From positions 885,336,184 to 885,400,183 of the forward strand of contig CM062817.1 in assembly GCA_031772625.1 (NCBI GenBank): a stretch of DNA of 64,000 nucleotides, read 5' to 3'. Of this stretch, positions 23,663-36,189 are shown piece by piece. Below the pieces are notes generated by a model. The model saw nothing but the letters and a program-made list of their open reading frames with translations. It was not told the DNA's origin and ran no database searches. The translations under genes were made by a program, and so were the position numbers. The first letter of the stretch is position 1, and each line of letters begins with the position of its first letter. Source of the stretch: Pinus tabuliformis. Its lineage: Eukaryota > Streptophyta > Pinopsida > Pinales > Pinaceae.

Positions 23663-25648
23663 TGGTGATTCATCAATCAGTACACGAGCAGTTGGAGAAG
23701 ATTCAGGCTTGGTATAAAGCTCGACATGATAAGCATCGAGTTGACGATCAGTTTCAAGTTGGGGCCAAGATATGGCTTCGTATAAGCAAGGATAGAATGA
23801 AGGGGGGAGGGAATAAATTGAGACCCATTCGATATGGTCCCTTCACCATATTGGCAAAGATTGGAGACAATGCTTTTCGTCTTGACTTGCCTCATATGCA
23901 AATGTACTCAGTAGTGAATGTTGAAAACATGAAGCTTTGTGAACCTCCATTGATTATGGATACCGAAGAGGTTACACAGATTCCTACAGTGGATGATTTT
24001 TCACCAAAGTATCTAGACAAGTTACCCAAAGATATCGTACTTGACTGGAAAACCAGAACTTCATGATGGGGAGATGTGGAGTACTTTTGTGTTGGCTTCA
24101 AAGGAATGTTCCGAGTAAATATCGATGGATGGAGAAATAAAACGTGAGGGAGAAATTTCCTCATTTTCCAATTGACAGAAAAGGCTATTGGCGGTCCAAA
24201 ATCTCAAATTGGCATGGTAAAAAGGCTCAAAACTCAAAGTGTTAGAAACTCTATAAACTTAGAATCAAATCAAAGTGCTCATCATCCTAATTCCAACGAT
24301 GTGAACGACACTTGAATCCGAGCTCATATGAAGAAGTTAGAGCAAGTCAAAGTTAGGTTTTACTTGGTCAGGTAGCAGGAGAAGATGACGTGGAAAAACT
24401 CTGCAGCAAATGGAGAAGCACCAAATGTAAGGTCACCATTGGCCCTGCATTTCGTAGATCATAGAAGGAAGAGGTTTGTGGTTAAGGAAATCAACCCCGA
24501 CACTATCGGGTTGCAATTTGTGATATCGTAATCGCAGATCAGAGGCGAGTCAACGTTAAATAATCGGCCCCAGAGCAAGCCAGAGTGCGATGCGATAAAT
24601 CACAGATCATACATCGCTAAAGGGAAGGCATTAAAGAATCAACCCCAGAGTAATCAAAAGTGCGATGCGATAAATCGCACATCGCACATCGCAAAAGGGA
24701 AGAGTTACATAATCGGGCCCCTGCAGTCAGGAATGCGATTGCAATATCTCAATTGCATATTACACATGACACGTTCCCAAACCATAAAGACCCGTCGGTT
24801 CCTGTCGATTGCGATATCGCAATGTTTTATCGGACCCAATATATATTATGCATTGCGTGATAATTACCGTTAGGTCCGCCTTTTATCGCAGAACGCTCAT
24901 CACATAATGAAAAGGCACGAGTTTTGTCCACCGATTTAAAAACATTGATTCTCTATGTTAAAGTCGTCGGGTTAAGGATTAATGTGTGGTTGAGAGGTTT
25001 CGCTATGTTTGATAGGGTGTTACCTGCATACTAATTTAGGTCCCAGATTCTTGGTGTGGAAACCGCCCGCCTACTATACTTGTCATTTGTTGAAACTGTT
25101 AGGATTGAGGAGTTAGCCGATCAAGTATATATATTGGACTAATAGAACAAGAAAAAGGGGGGATTGGCATAGGAATTCAGAAAATCATTGTGTACAGCAG
25201 TAACCTGACCTGGCAGTAGGCCAGAACCTCACCTTGAGTAGCAGGGAGGTTCTGAGAAGGTGTAGAAGCTTCATTTCTCCAAATAGGGTGTTTAGATAGG
25301 CAATTCTGCACGATTTTTCACCAGGAATTCAGTGGTACTATTTTTCTTTGAAGATGGGTTCTCCATTCTTCGTCCATCTTCCATCTTGGAGGTATAAGGA
25401 TTGTAAATGAATTTTTCTTGTACTTTTATCTCTTTTTATGCCACTTAATGAAGGAAGGCCTCCCCACTATTGAGCAAGGCCCAAAGACATAGTCCAAATT
25501 GGATGAACTCCATAATCAAATCTTTGTGTCATGGTTTCATGCTTATCTTGTTATTTCCACATTGTTTTATGTGCTTTTAAGTTCCATGGTTAATAAGCTC
25601 AAAGATCATGTAATTCTGATGCATATACAAGTAAAAGATCTTGGATCA
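23663..25648 (+). mobile_element. Gypsy A integrase tail, chromodomain remnant and LTR, older copy
   Basis: Matches 1,950-3,983 at about 93 % in the coding part. It carries the integrase C-terminal region (about 23,663-23,930), a chromodomain-like tail (about 24,000-24,170) and the A LTR (about 24,200-25,648), ending TTGGATCA. It is followed by the same CTAAA and the same D sequence as the other copies. It is therefore a duplicate of the same insertion, not an independent one. The start of the LTR and the polypurine tract are missing. Confidence 0.8.
24200..25648 (+). repeat. Gypsy A LTR, older copy
   Basis: LTR of the A family lacking its first few dozen bases. It contains a perfect 16-bp palindrome ATTGCGATATCGCAAT (24,808-24,823) and a decayed partner (24,520-24,529). 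It looks more diverged from the other A LTRs (roughly 13-15 % in sampled stretches) than the sequence flanking it, largely through C/T and G/A changes. Confidence 0.8.
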
Positions 25649-25653
25649 CTAAA

Positions 25654-27593
25654 GGACTCAAACATTTGTAGAAAGGGAAGGGAAGTTTGGTCCTCAAGAA
25701 AGACAAGATCATATAACTGGAAAGATGGAGGAATCTAGAGAAAAAGACCAAGGGAAGAAGGATTAATAGATCTCTACTATGTCTAAGATGGTCTCCTTCA
25801 CAAAAGGGTCTTATCATAAGCTCCCAAATCTATTGTTATGGATATGACCATGATAAATAATAAGATGTATTACGACATCATGGAAGCATTGGAAGAAAGA
25901 GCTCATAATCATGAAGGACAAAAGGAACAAGATCCATGGAAGTCAAACATGAAGGATATAGCTCTTGGGAACCTCATTGGACATTGAAGGAAAGGAAGAA
26001 GTCATCTAGGACAAGGCTCATCATACATCAAGTCAAAAAGGAAACATCTTCCAAATGGGGATATGAAAGATCCTCAAGATTCTTTGATGGAATCCTCATC
26101 AGAGGGTTCACTAATCTAGAGAGGAAGCAAGTGTTTCATCAAAAACTCCAACTTGTGGAATTCATCGATGATGTTATGAGAGAAGAAGTATATCAAGGGG
26201 TTGAAGACACTTCAATCAAGGAAGTTGTTGAAAGAAACCTAGATGACCTAAAGGTAAAATGAGGTATGTATGCTTGTATGTAATATTATAAAGTCATGTT
26301 GTATGGTTGCAAGTAAATTGGATCACTACTTCTATCTTGAGAAGCATGATCAAGATAAAAAGGATCTCCTCCTCTAAAAGGATGTAGAAAGGCATAAGTC
26401 ACACTAGATGAAGTCAACATAATATGTCCTCATATGAAGTATGAGTTGGTTCACTACAATTAAGAAACTCCGATTGGAAGCTCCTAGGAATGGAATGTGT
26501 GAGTAAGGAAGAGATCGTGAGATATGCAACCATGATGACGGCAATCAGCATCCAAAGACCAAGAATATTTGACTAGGAGATCTCCTAGAAAGATATGAAG
26601 ACTCTGATGAAAGTCTGAAAAATATGAAGACCCTTGACAATGGATATCTTTTGGAGATGTGTCAACATATATGTGGGATGTTGATACTTACAAGAAGATT
26701 TCATGATGAAGAGCCATCTCATAAGGTATGATTTGATTTAATGTTATGTTTTGATTTCTTGAATAATATCTAGATGAGTTCATGTAGGGCTATTGGAACA
26801 AGAGTTGTAAGTACAAGTACAACTAGCATTCATGTGGTGGATGGAAATTCCTGAAAGAAACATGATGAGGAATAAGTAGCCATATGACAAAGGTTCCAAA
26901 TATGTATCAAGAAGGCCACTTTCCATGAAGAAACGAATGACATGACAAACCAAGAAGGAAAGTGATGGATGGATAATGCCCTACAAGGAATAAGCTCGAC
27001 TAAATTTCATGACATCAAGGAAATAAATTGATCAAGCAGCTGAAGGACCCATGAAAAAGAAGTTGTTGATGAAAAGGAGAGTCCCTAGTTAAGAGGGAGA
27101 TCTGACAAGTTCCTAATTGAGAGGGATTTTAGGCAAGTTTCTAGTCAGAGGGAACTTGGATACATTCCTTTACAGGAATGGGCATATCTTCCCTAGTTAA
27201 GGGGGAGAGATAGACAAAAAATTATTGTCTTCACTTGGGAAGAAAGAATGGAGGATTGGGTAATCATCTAGCATTAGATTCTCTTTGAGGATGTGTAGGG
27301 AATTCAAGATAAGAGTAGGCAAGAGGAGCGATATTCTTTGAGGGCTGGGAACCCAAGATAAGAATAGTCCTAGAAGATCATACTCAATGAACTCCCGGGT
27401 GGGTATGTACCTTGAGAGACAATGGTGAAGGTGTCTATAGTCATTGGTCTTGACAACATTGTGCTCTGATATTATGAGAGATAGAGTTGTCAGCCAAGGC
27501 CTTGTTGTGGAAACAATCTTGGTTACTATGATGTTATACAAATGGGTTACCAATCTGATTCTTCTTATGAATACCTCCCTAGTTAATAGGGAG
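25654..27593 (+). mobile_element. Internal remnant of element D, older copy
   Basis: Corresponds to 3989-5827 at about 95 %. The four quasi-palindromic TCCCTAGTTAAGAGGGAG motifs are present with small changes (near 27,086, 27,111, 27,190 and 27,576). No protein domain was recognised. Confidence 0.5.
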
Positions 27594-28898
27594 TGTCGAA
27601 GAAACTGTAACTAGGTTCGGTCTACATAATGACATGATCTTTGTAAATGATGAAATAAAATAAATAAAATTATGTTTGTATGCCTTGCTACATGGGTCTC
27701 ATGAGCAAGAGGTTTATTTTTCAGTGGCTCTCATTAAGAGCCTTAGGATTTTTTATTAAGTCAAAGAGTCAATGTCAAGTATGGAGAAGCTCTTCTTGAG
27801 CCTATGTTTAATGTATTCAAGTATATATAAATGTGTAGAAACCCTCCAAAGACAATCACAATCCCTCTTGAAGAAGACAGCCTCTAAACGATATAAAAAG
27901 AAGTCATGTCAGCTCATATAAGGAGACACAAAATTTCACTCTCTCACGTCGGCTTATATGCATGACTAACCACTATAAATAGGCGTGTAAGATCCGCATT
28001 ACAAAAATAACAGGAACTTGGATGACTCTGAAACTTTGGTGGCAATTACAGTGAGTAATTACAGCCTTGAGACCTCGCAAATCTTATAGATTTATGTTCT
28101 TTGGATGGGTACCACAGAGATGAATTTTTCGGTCTCCTCACTATCTTAATGAATACAGTCTCGGTCTCCTCATGGTATCAGTGATTAGTCATCATTGAAA
28201 CAGCATTACAATCTCGACATATTTTTGAAGAGGAAGATCTTGAAGTGACACTCTCTTTGTCGGCCTACATGATAGATGAATTCATAATCTCGGCATAGAA
28301 GTAATCATGTAGACACATACATGATCTTGATGGAGGCATAGCTACAAGGTCATAATCTCACTGAATCTAGGTGCATCTCTCATATATACATACATATCTC
28401 AATGCACAAAGATGGTCGTTTTGGTGTAGATATCGATGAAGGTGCAGTAGAGTTGCAACAGTGATGATCTTGGTAATGGCCTCAGTGTTGCAATAGTAAT
28501 GATCTTGATGGAGCATTAGTAATGGCCTCGGTTTAGCAGCAATGATGATGAAGATCTCAATAGTGACAAAGAAAAGGATTGGTGTCTTGGTCTTGGTCTT
28601 GGTCTAGGAGTGGCCTAATAGTTCAAGGGTCATGGTCTTGGTATTCGTCAATTGGAATCTCTATAAGAAGAATTTTGTGTGGGTTTTCCTCTCAAAGAGT
28701 GAGAGGTTTTGCCCCTGGCAGAAAGCCAACATCTTGTGTTTTTGTCTCTTTTGTTTTGGTGACTATTTGATGGAATAAGAAGAAACTCTAATAATAACAA
28801 GAGAATATTGTGTTAATAAGAAAAGTTAAAAATATCTCACAAATAGTTATCATGGCGAGAAGAATTTCATTAACTTAATTTCCCTAGATTCTTCAACA
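27594..28898 (+). repeat. 3' LTR of element D, older copy (1305 bp)
   Basis: Starts TGTCGAAGAA and ends TTCTTCAACA, flanked like the 5828-7114 copy by a purine tract on the left and ATATACACATATG on the right. A TATA box (CTATAAATAGG near 27,972) is kept. Confidence 0.75.
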
Positions 28899-29925
28899 AT
28901 ATACACATATGTACATTTTCTAAACCAACAAATAAAAGGATACAATCCCTGCATCCGCAAAAAGGGAATCCAGAGGCTCACACCTCCACCCTCAAAGTAA
29001 TATTAGGATTCACTTTCTTCCCAGGAAGCCAGAATCCACTACCACAGTCAAATTGCATCCAATTTCCAATGCTATAATCCTGCGACACTTGTCTTCTCGA
29101 CAAATAGTTACTGGATCATTGTTTCAAGGCGCACTCCCAATGTGCATTTGATTCCATATGGAAATTCTAATGACCAAAACAAATATATCCTCAGCATTCC
29201 CTTATTTTCTACACAATCCCTCAGGAAATCTGGTCACCCCCTTCAATGCAGTCACTCACCTTCCAAGTTCCCTGACATCCCCTGTCCCAGGTGATCCATC
29301 CCTTGGCAAGGTCTCCTCACATCGAAAAGTAAAACAACTAAGGCATATACCTGCCTCAAACCATCATACCAGTAATAGCATGCTCATGGAAATCAATGGA
29401 CACTATTGGGTACCAGTGTCCCATAATGGCCCTACTCCTAAAGTGTTTTACGAGCATATTGCTGCATGTTCCAATTTATTTCACCGTTGTTGCTAATTCT
29501 TGCAGTTGATTTCAACCACCCAACCGAGCATTTTCATGCTTCCTTTACGAATCACATAACTTCCATTAGATTAAAATAGATTGAAATAAATTCAAATCAT
29601 ACCTCATTGGTAGCTCGTCAATAAGGTACACTTGCAATCATGTTTACTTCTTGTCACAACAAGTCAAACTAGAATCTTTGACCAAATCATCATGTATAAA
29701 TATATCACATCAGGTTAGCTCAAAAACCCAACTATCATAGATCAAAATCATAATCACATGTAACCATCATAAACCATAATCATAATTCACATGCATGATA
29801 AAAATAAAATAAAATATTGATACTTATCATTTAATCAATCCTTAGCTTCTACCTTTGTCTTTATTCTATACACACTCTGAACCGGTTTCCACTCCCAACA
29901 AACACTCAGTGCCTTCTACTCCACC
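28899..29925. other. Spacer without recognisable gene, older copy
   Basis: Counterpart of 7115-8129. No reading frame or motif could be assigned. Confidence 0.5.
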
Positions 29926-30880
29926 ATGTGCACATACACAGAGTGTGCATCACACACATACAACCACACACGACATACAACGACATGCAATACATGCACC
30001 TATACTTGACATACAACGCATACACCTACACCCAGTGTACAACACAACACAATACATACACCTACATCTAGTGTACACCACAACATAATACATACACCTA
30101 CACCCGATGTACAACACAATACATATACATACATAGAGTACAACACAACGAATACGCATGTCATGATACCATGACTACACCATGCACATACATAATACCG
30201 CATGTACACAACAAAACATGTATGACATGCACATAATACCACATGTACAAGATGTACACAGTACCACCTATACACAGCACCACATGTATAACATGTACAC
30301 AACATCACATGTACACGGCACAACCTGTACAATGTTTACACAGCATCACATGTACACGACACCACCTGTACAACATGTATACACCGCCACATGTACAACG
30401 TGTACACAACGCTAGACATACACAACACCACATGCATGACATGTGCATGAAACCACATGTATACAATGTTCTATGCACAACATGTACACAGCACCACCTG
30501 CACACAGCACCATATGTACAGCATGTACATAGCACTACATGCTCATAGCACCACTTGTACAATCATGTACACAACACCATATGTACATAGCACCACATGT
30601 AAAACATGAACGCAACATCACATGTACATAGCATTGCATATCCAACATGTACATAACATCATCTGTACACAACACTGCATATCCAACATACGCACAACAC
30701 CGCATATCCAACATGTACATAGCACCATCTATGTCCAACACTGCATATGTAATATTCACACAACACTATCTGTACCACCATGTACATAACATTGCATAAC
30801 AATATGTAGACACACTATATATACACGACACCACATGCGCACAACATTGTAGATGAAACATGTACAACATATACAATATA
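29926..30880. repeat. CATGTACA/ACACAACACCA minisatellite, older copy
   Basis: The same degenerate array as 8130-9050, with a different number and order of units, so the arrays have drifted in length since the older duplication. It explains the overlapping Cys/His/Tyr-rich open frames on both strands. Confidence 0.9.
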
Positions 30881-32050
30881 TGAATGACAGTAGTACCACA
30901 CATCCAAAACCACACTATCTCTACAAAGCAACCTTGCTTCAAGTGTCTCTCCACCATCCATGCTTATCCTAGCATGTCGCGCATCACGTTGTTTTGATTT
31001 CGCTGATGTATCTACTTGCATTAGCATGTCCATAACATAAACATAGACATAGTATAATCACATAATATCAATTCATATCCACATGATAATGACCTCAGAG
31101 ATCTCTCAGACTACTCTTCCCACTTGATTCCTCATGAAACAGGAATATCTTCATGCCATTCACCTACATAAGCAATCACTCCTCCACATGAACGATTCCT
31201 GATGACCCTGCCAGATAGTGACATAGGTAGATACATACATACATATACATTAACACAAAACAGTCACGATCTCGTCAGGAAATGACATACCTACATACAT
31301 ACATGTATACAGATATATACATCAACACAATCAAGATCACAACATAATTACCAGATATCATAAGGTAAAGGTTAAGAGAACTTCCTTTATTCATGCACAA
31401 CATTGAGAACAATAGTTCTGAAGGTACTCAAGGCATTTTTTACCTTAAGCCCGTTTATTTTACCCTTCTTGTTACCTTTCTCATGAATGTCCCGCCATCA
31501 TCCATTTATACCAATGGACCCAACCAATCCAACTAGTTGTTATATGCTTGCCTTCAGTTGCCCTTATACATGCATTGAGCTCCATCCTAGCCTTACATCA
31601 CCTGTTGGGTTTCACACAGTTCCCCTTGGGCTCCATTACTTTTCCTCTTTCCCAACCAATTCCCTAGACCCCAAACATAAAAGGCAAGACAATCATATCT
31701 ATCAATTTGAAATCAACCTTTACCAAGACTAGAAATCATGTCATAATTCATAGTCAACTCATAGTCATTAGACATAATACTACAACTATCACTTATTACA
31801 CTCAAGCACATGTCAACTATCTCAACATGCGTTAGTACAATCATCTTAAAACAAGATAATTTCTTCATGCAATCTTACAGACACATACTCATATCATGCA
31901 ATTAATCAAACATTCAAGCAAACTATAAATGTACCATGTTAGATAAATCAACTAGACGACATAATAGACACCAAACACTTAAACACCAAAGATATGACAT
32001 GATCATACGGTAAAGTACCAAATATACAACACAAGAAAACTCATACCTTA
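30881..32050. other. Spacer, older copy, with a 735-bp deletion
   Basis: Matches 9051-9834 and then 10,566-10,926. The 735 bp in between are missing, with ACAA microhomology at the junction (31,689-31,692). The match to the other copies ends at about 32,050, where they carry the truncated F LTR. Confidence 0.65.
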
Positions 32051-32282
32051 ATGTATCTTAGAGGAGGCTATCTTGTCCGCACAATCAATCTAGATTAGCA
32101 TGATATAACTTCATGACATATCAACTCAAAAATAAATAAAGTCATGATATCCATAATAGTCACTAGCTAACATATTCACATCATAAACTCATAAACATTT
32201 GTCATTTATGCATATCAATCACATATGTACGATCAGTCTAGATTAGTACAACACAATGTCACAAATAAGTTGACTCATACCT
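32051..32282. other. Short unassigned spacer
   Basis: AT-rich, with nothing recognisable. It links the end of the older block copy to the fragment of element C. Confidence 0.4.
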
Positions 32283-32299
32283 GAATAGCTCAATTATTC

Positions 32300-33451
32300 A
32301 TGAGACCAGAAAGCCAGCCCAGGCAGCCACCTCCTTTTAATCAAGTCTGGTTCAATGAAGCTGGTATATTCATTACTGATATGATTTCCTACATCTTGGG
32401 CTTCAAAACCAGTGAGCATATTGATGAGACTGTCTTAGTGTTGATGTCCATATTCACTCCAGGACAGCCCCCTGCTGTCCAATATGATTATGCCACCTTC
32501 ATAGCTAATAAAATCCATGAGAAATTCATGAGCCTAGACAGAGAAAGAGTGTTCAAATACACATCCTACATATATCATTTGTTGTTGTACTATCAACCTG
32601 ATAGTTTTCAAATTCCTCTTAGAAAGTTGGACCTCAAGGGAGAAAAGAGGTCTGTAATTTTCTGGACCTCAATATTCCATGAAGTCCATAACTCCCCTTA
32701 TACATATTTTGATTTTATTGACCTGTTCATATATCTAGCCACTTCTTTATTGGTTACAACCCCTCCTGCCAGGCTCTCTACTGAAATGCAGAAAATTTTA
32801 CATCTCTCAAAGGACTACAGTATAGGTGACTGGTATTTTTACCAGAATCACACAGTGATCAGGATTTATGGTTGTGAATTATCCCCCTACAAGCTGCCAA
32901 AGTATGTCCCTATGAGACTGTTTGCCCTGGAATACTTTAGGCAATTTATTAGTTCAGATTTGACTCATTTCTATGGTGCTAGGAAAAAGGCACAGCTCAA
33001 GATAAGAAATCAATTGGGCCCTTTTATCTTCAATAAAATGGAAGCCTGGGAAGAGGTCGATAAGATTTTAAGGGATCAACTTTTGCTGAAACAAAGCTTT
33101 CATTGGGCACCATATGACCCTGAACATTTCATAAGTTATAGAAAAGTCAAAAACAAGCTTACAGGATATGTTCACCACAAAATCCCTGAAATTCAACAAT
33201 ATGCTAACCAACAAGAATGGGTAGAAGGCACATTAGTTGAAGAAATTACTGAGGAAGAGAAATTGGAAAAAGCAATGGAAGATCTTGAAAAAACACTTGA
33301 CCTGGACTCTTTTGGACAGGTCCCTTTCAAATTTCCTCAACACATTGGAGCGGGCACATCATCTGCTACAACTTCACAACAACCTGCCCAAGAAAGTACT
33401 CCACCTACAGGGACATCCAAAGGCAAAGAAGTGTTGCATTCAAAGCAGTAA
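32300..33451 (+). pseudogene. ORF X of element C, 5'-truncated copy
   Basis: An open frame of 383 residues. The first Met is an internal one, because the matching frame in the full element starts upstream. The protein is aromatic-rich and looks globular for about 300 residues (WFNEAGIF, SYIYHLLLYY and FIDLFIYLATSLL blocks). An acidic Glu/Lys stretch (EEITEEEKLEKAMEDLEK) and a Ser/Thr/Gln-rich tail follow. It is not RT, integrase, protease, gag or a transposase that I recognise. It recalls plant transposon-associated proteins of unknown function, but no family is claimed. Confidence 0.5.
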
Positions 33452-33457
33452 GATATA

Positions 33458-34081
33458 ATGGCAGACCAGCCAGATACATCAAAGGAACAAAGCCAAGGGC
33501 AAGGTCCTTCAACACAAACAAAGGTACCTGAAATCCCTGTATTACAAACTCCTCTAAATGAGGAAAGAGGTAAGAAAAGAGACAGGCAAGAAGACACACC
33601 TGTAAGTGGATCAACAGAACAACAAGGGGAAAAGAGGCAAAGGTTAAATCCTTACTCTGAAGAGGAACTCTTGGGAGAGACAACAGGCAACCTGAGAGGT
33701 GAGGGAAGAACTGAACAACAGACTCCTCCAATTTTGGAAACATCAACTAGCTCATATCAGCAAGAGCTAGTGAGGCAGCATAGTGTGGAGGTTACATCTA
33801 CCAAGCCACAAAGCAAACAACAAAGCAAGCAAGGCTCGGACATTAAAAAATCATTTACTGAAATAAAGGCTAAAAATGAGACAATAAGGATCCAACTTTA
33901 CAATCAATTGCTGAGAATGCCTCCCACAAATCAACAAAGGCTAATGGTAGCCTATGATATTCAAGAAGGGAAATTGACCCTTAGTCACTTCAGGCCCAGA
34001 ATGCAGCAGCCACAGTCAACTGCTGATTATATCAGGACCAATCTGGAAGTTCTCTCTAAAGACATCCACCCAATGGACTAG
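33458..34081 (+). pseudogene. ORF Y of element C, fragment copy
   Basis: A frame of 207 residues just downstream of ORF X, low in complexity and rich in Gln, Lys, Glu, Ser and Thr. It has a basic patch (KKRDRQEDT, GEKRQRLNPYSEEELLG) that could serve as a nuclear signal. About 20 bases differ from the copy at 44,152-44,775, mostly amino-acid changing, which suggests weak or no constraint. No family was recognised. Confidence 0.45.
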
Positions 34082-34108
34082 ATTGAATTACATAAACAAA
34101 CCGGAGAA

Positions 34109-35121
34109 ATGGTGTACTCCACCTTGGCAAACAAAGCATTATTAGCTCACAAATTTCAAAATTCATTACATAACACCTCTGCCCAATTAGAGTTGGAAAA
34201 GGTCTCCTCATTAGCCAAGGATAACAGGATCAAATCCTTGGAGGAAATTATTATTGAGCTGGGACATGATCCCAAGGATCCCAAAGGCATCTGGCATTAA
34301 TAAAAAAGAAAGAAGAAGATATTGCAGCCCTCAAAAAGCAATTAAAGCTACCGATTATAATGCACCCACAAACCACAGAAGTTGCACAGCAGAAAGTAGA
34401 GGATGACATGGTGGGTTTACTGATGAGGATGAATGAGAGGTTAGCAGAAACAGAGCAGGCATTGGAGAAAGCGATGAAAGAGAGGTAGGGAGTGTCGACC
34501 TCCCAACCACCAGAAACAGCTCCAACAAGCACAACAGCTCCTCCTACTGTCCCAGCAACAGGTACATCAGTCACAGATGTTTCAGCAGTAGCGACAACAA
34601 CAGTACCAAATACCAGCATGAGCATGGAACAGATGATAAAGGAAATAAAAGAATTAGAACTCCAAATGGCAGAGCTAAAGGAAGCCAAAGAAGAACTGGC
34701 AGCTCTAGATATCAGGGACAGAACAGGTACCATTTTGACAGTTAAAAGGGTGCTAACTATGAGGAATTTTATACAAAATCTGGAGAGAAAGTGACAAGAA
34801 ATGTAGATAGAAATAAATTCTTTTACAAAGAAGTTCAGAGTCTTGCAGCAAAAGGGTCTACCCAGTTTGTTAACCAGCAATCAGAGACTATTGACACATG
34901 AACAATATGCTCACAGGGTGAATACATATGTTACAAATCAGATCATAGCATCATCAAGCACTTCAGAAGACATAGTACCTCCCTCTGGGCAGAGCTTATA
35001 TGACAAGTTGGAAAATCTGTTCTATATTGAGCATGAAATAACACATATTTTTGAAATCCAGCCCAATTTCTACAGGTATACTGAAGCTGATGAAATATTG
35101 GTAAAACTACAAAGACACTAG
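34109..35121 (+). pseudogene. Coiled-coil region of element C, fragment copy
   Basis: Downstream of ORF Y on the same strand. The segment near 34,620-34,710 reads MIKEIKELELQMAELKEAKE, a clear heptad pattern, after a Thr/Pro/Ala-rich linker. Further on is a stretch with LENLFYIEHEITHIFEI. It would suit oligomerisation. It is decayed, and no family was recognised. The long minus-strand frame at 34,251-34,880 is its antisense shadow. Confidence 0.4.
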
Positions 35122-36189
35122 TTTCCAACAGACCAATGGTGGCAGAGCATGTTAGAGGTTTTACCAATGTAGTTTTAGTTCTCTTTTTGATCATCTGAAT
35201 TTAATCAAATTCAATGCACGTGCCACATATCATAAAAATGAAAACAACAGAGGAAAGAAGTCACGCCAAAATGCATTAAAGCGGAATCAGGCACAGATGA
35301 AAGGATCGGGACAGCAAAACAGGAACGCAAAATAAAGAGACAGCTACCAGCCGACTGATTGAGTTAAAAAAGTCAAATATGTCTGACCACCTAAGGTAGC
35401 CAGTACAGCGGACATTACTCCTACATTCATTGCGCTTTGTTTTCAATGTCATTTACTTCCTTTGAAGAAGTAGATGGATAAAGTTATTGCTTGATATTTT
35501 TCTATGAGATATTTTTGTAAATTTTTTTGTACAAATACCTCCCCAATCTAAGTATTAGGGGTTGGTGAATATCATTCTGGAACTGCGCTGTAAATTTGAG
35601 AAATCTTCTGAATAAAAAGTGTTGGAATGCTTTGCTGATGAACTCTCTAGTTATGGAATTGATGGCAGAAGCCCATGTTGCAGAATTCTTGGATTATCTC
35701 ATGGATCAATAAGTCTTTTTAACTCTTGTTTTACTGTTTCTGTGTTGTATATATCATCTATATATCATGTTCTAAATTGCAGGAAGAAATAATAGCCCAG
35801 AATTTACTTAGATGTACTCTATGTTCAATTTCTGTCATTTTTACGTTTTCTTCAGGACTAGCATAGGCAGGAATTCTTGACTGCTCCTGTCTCCCTTGTT
35901 CTTACACCCTGAATAGAATTAAGGAATTTTTAACTACTCCTTGTTAATATTTGCCCACTTTCCCTCTGTTAGCATCATGAAATATTCTTAATTGCCTTTC
36001 ATTCCCTGACTCCATTTCATCTTATTCCAGCTTGAAAATTGTTCCATGGTTAATTATCTTGCTCTATAGTTCCTCCTTTTGTCAAAGAAACCATACCCAG
36101 AAGTTTATTTTCATTTGACTCCATTAACCCAATGGTATGAACTTCTCATACTTTGCATCCCTATTCTATTGAATGTCACCATCCAAAAT

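Larger units (their letters stand above)
32283..36189 (+). mobile_element. Fragment of element C (5' and 3' truncated)
   Basis: Matches 42,977-46,882 inside the full element C at about 97-98 %, offset 10,693-10,694. It lacks C's first 2.5 kb, including the promoter-like block, and its last 180 bp. No target-site duplication was seen at its ends, so it probably arose by recombination or repair copying rather than insertion. It holds the C-terminal part of ORF X, ORF Y, the coiled-coil part and the 3' untranslated-like tail. Confidence 0.85.

Noticed and set aside
34251-34880. Minus-strand 209-codon frame (also 44,945-45,427), Ser/Phe-rich
   Set aside because: Antisense of the coiled-coil region of element C. 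Lys/Glu/Ala codons read backward give Phe/Ser/Cys with few stops.
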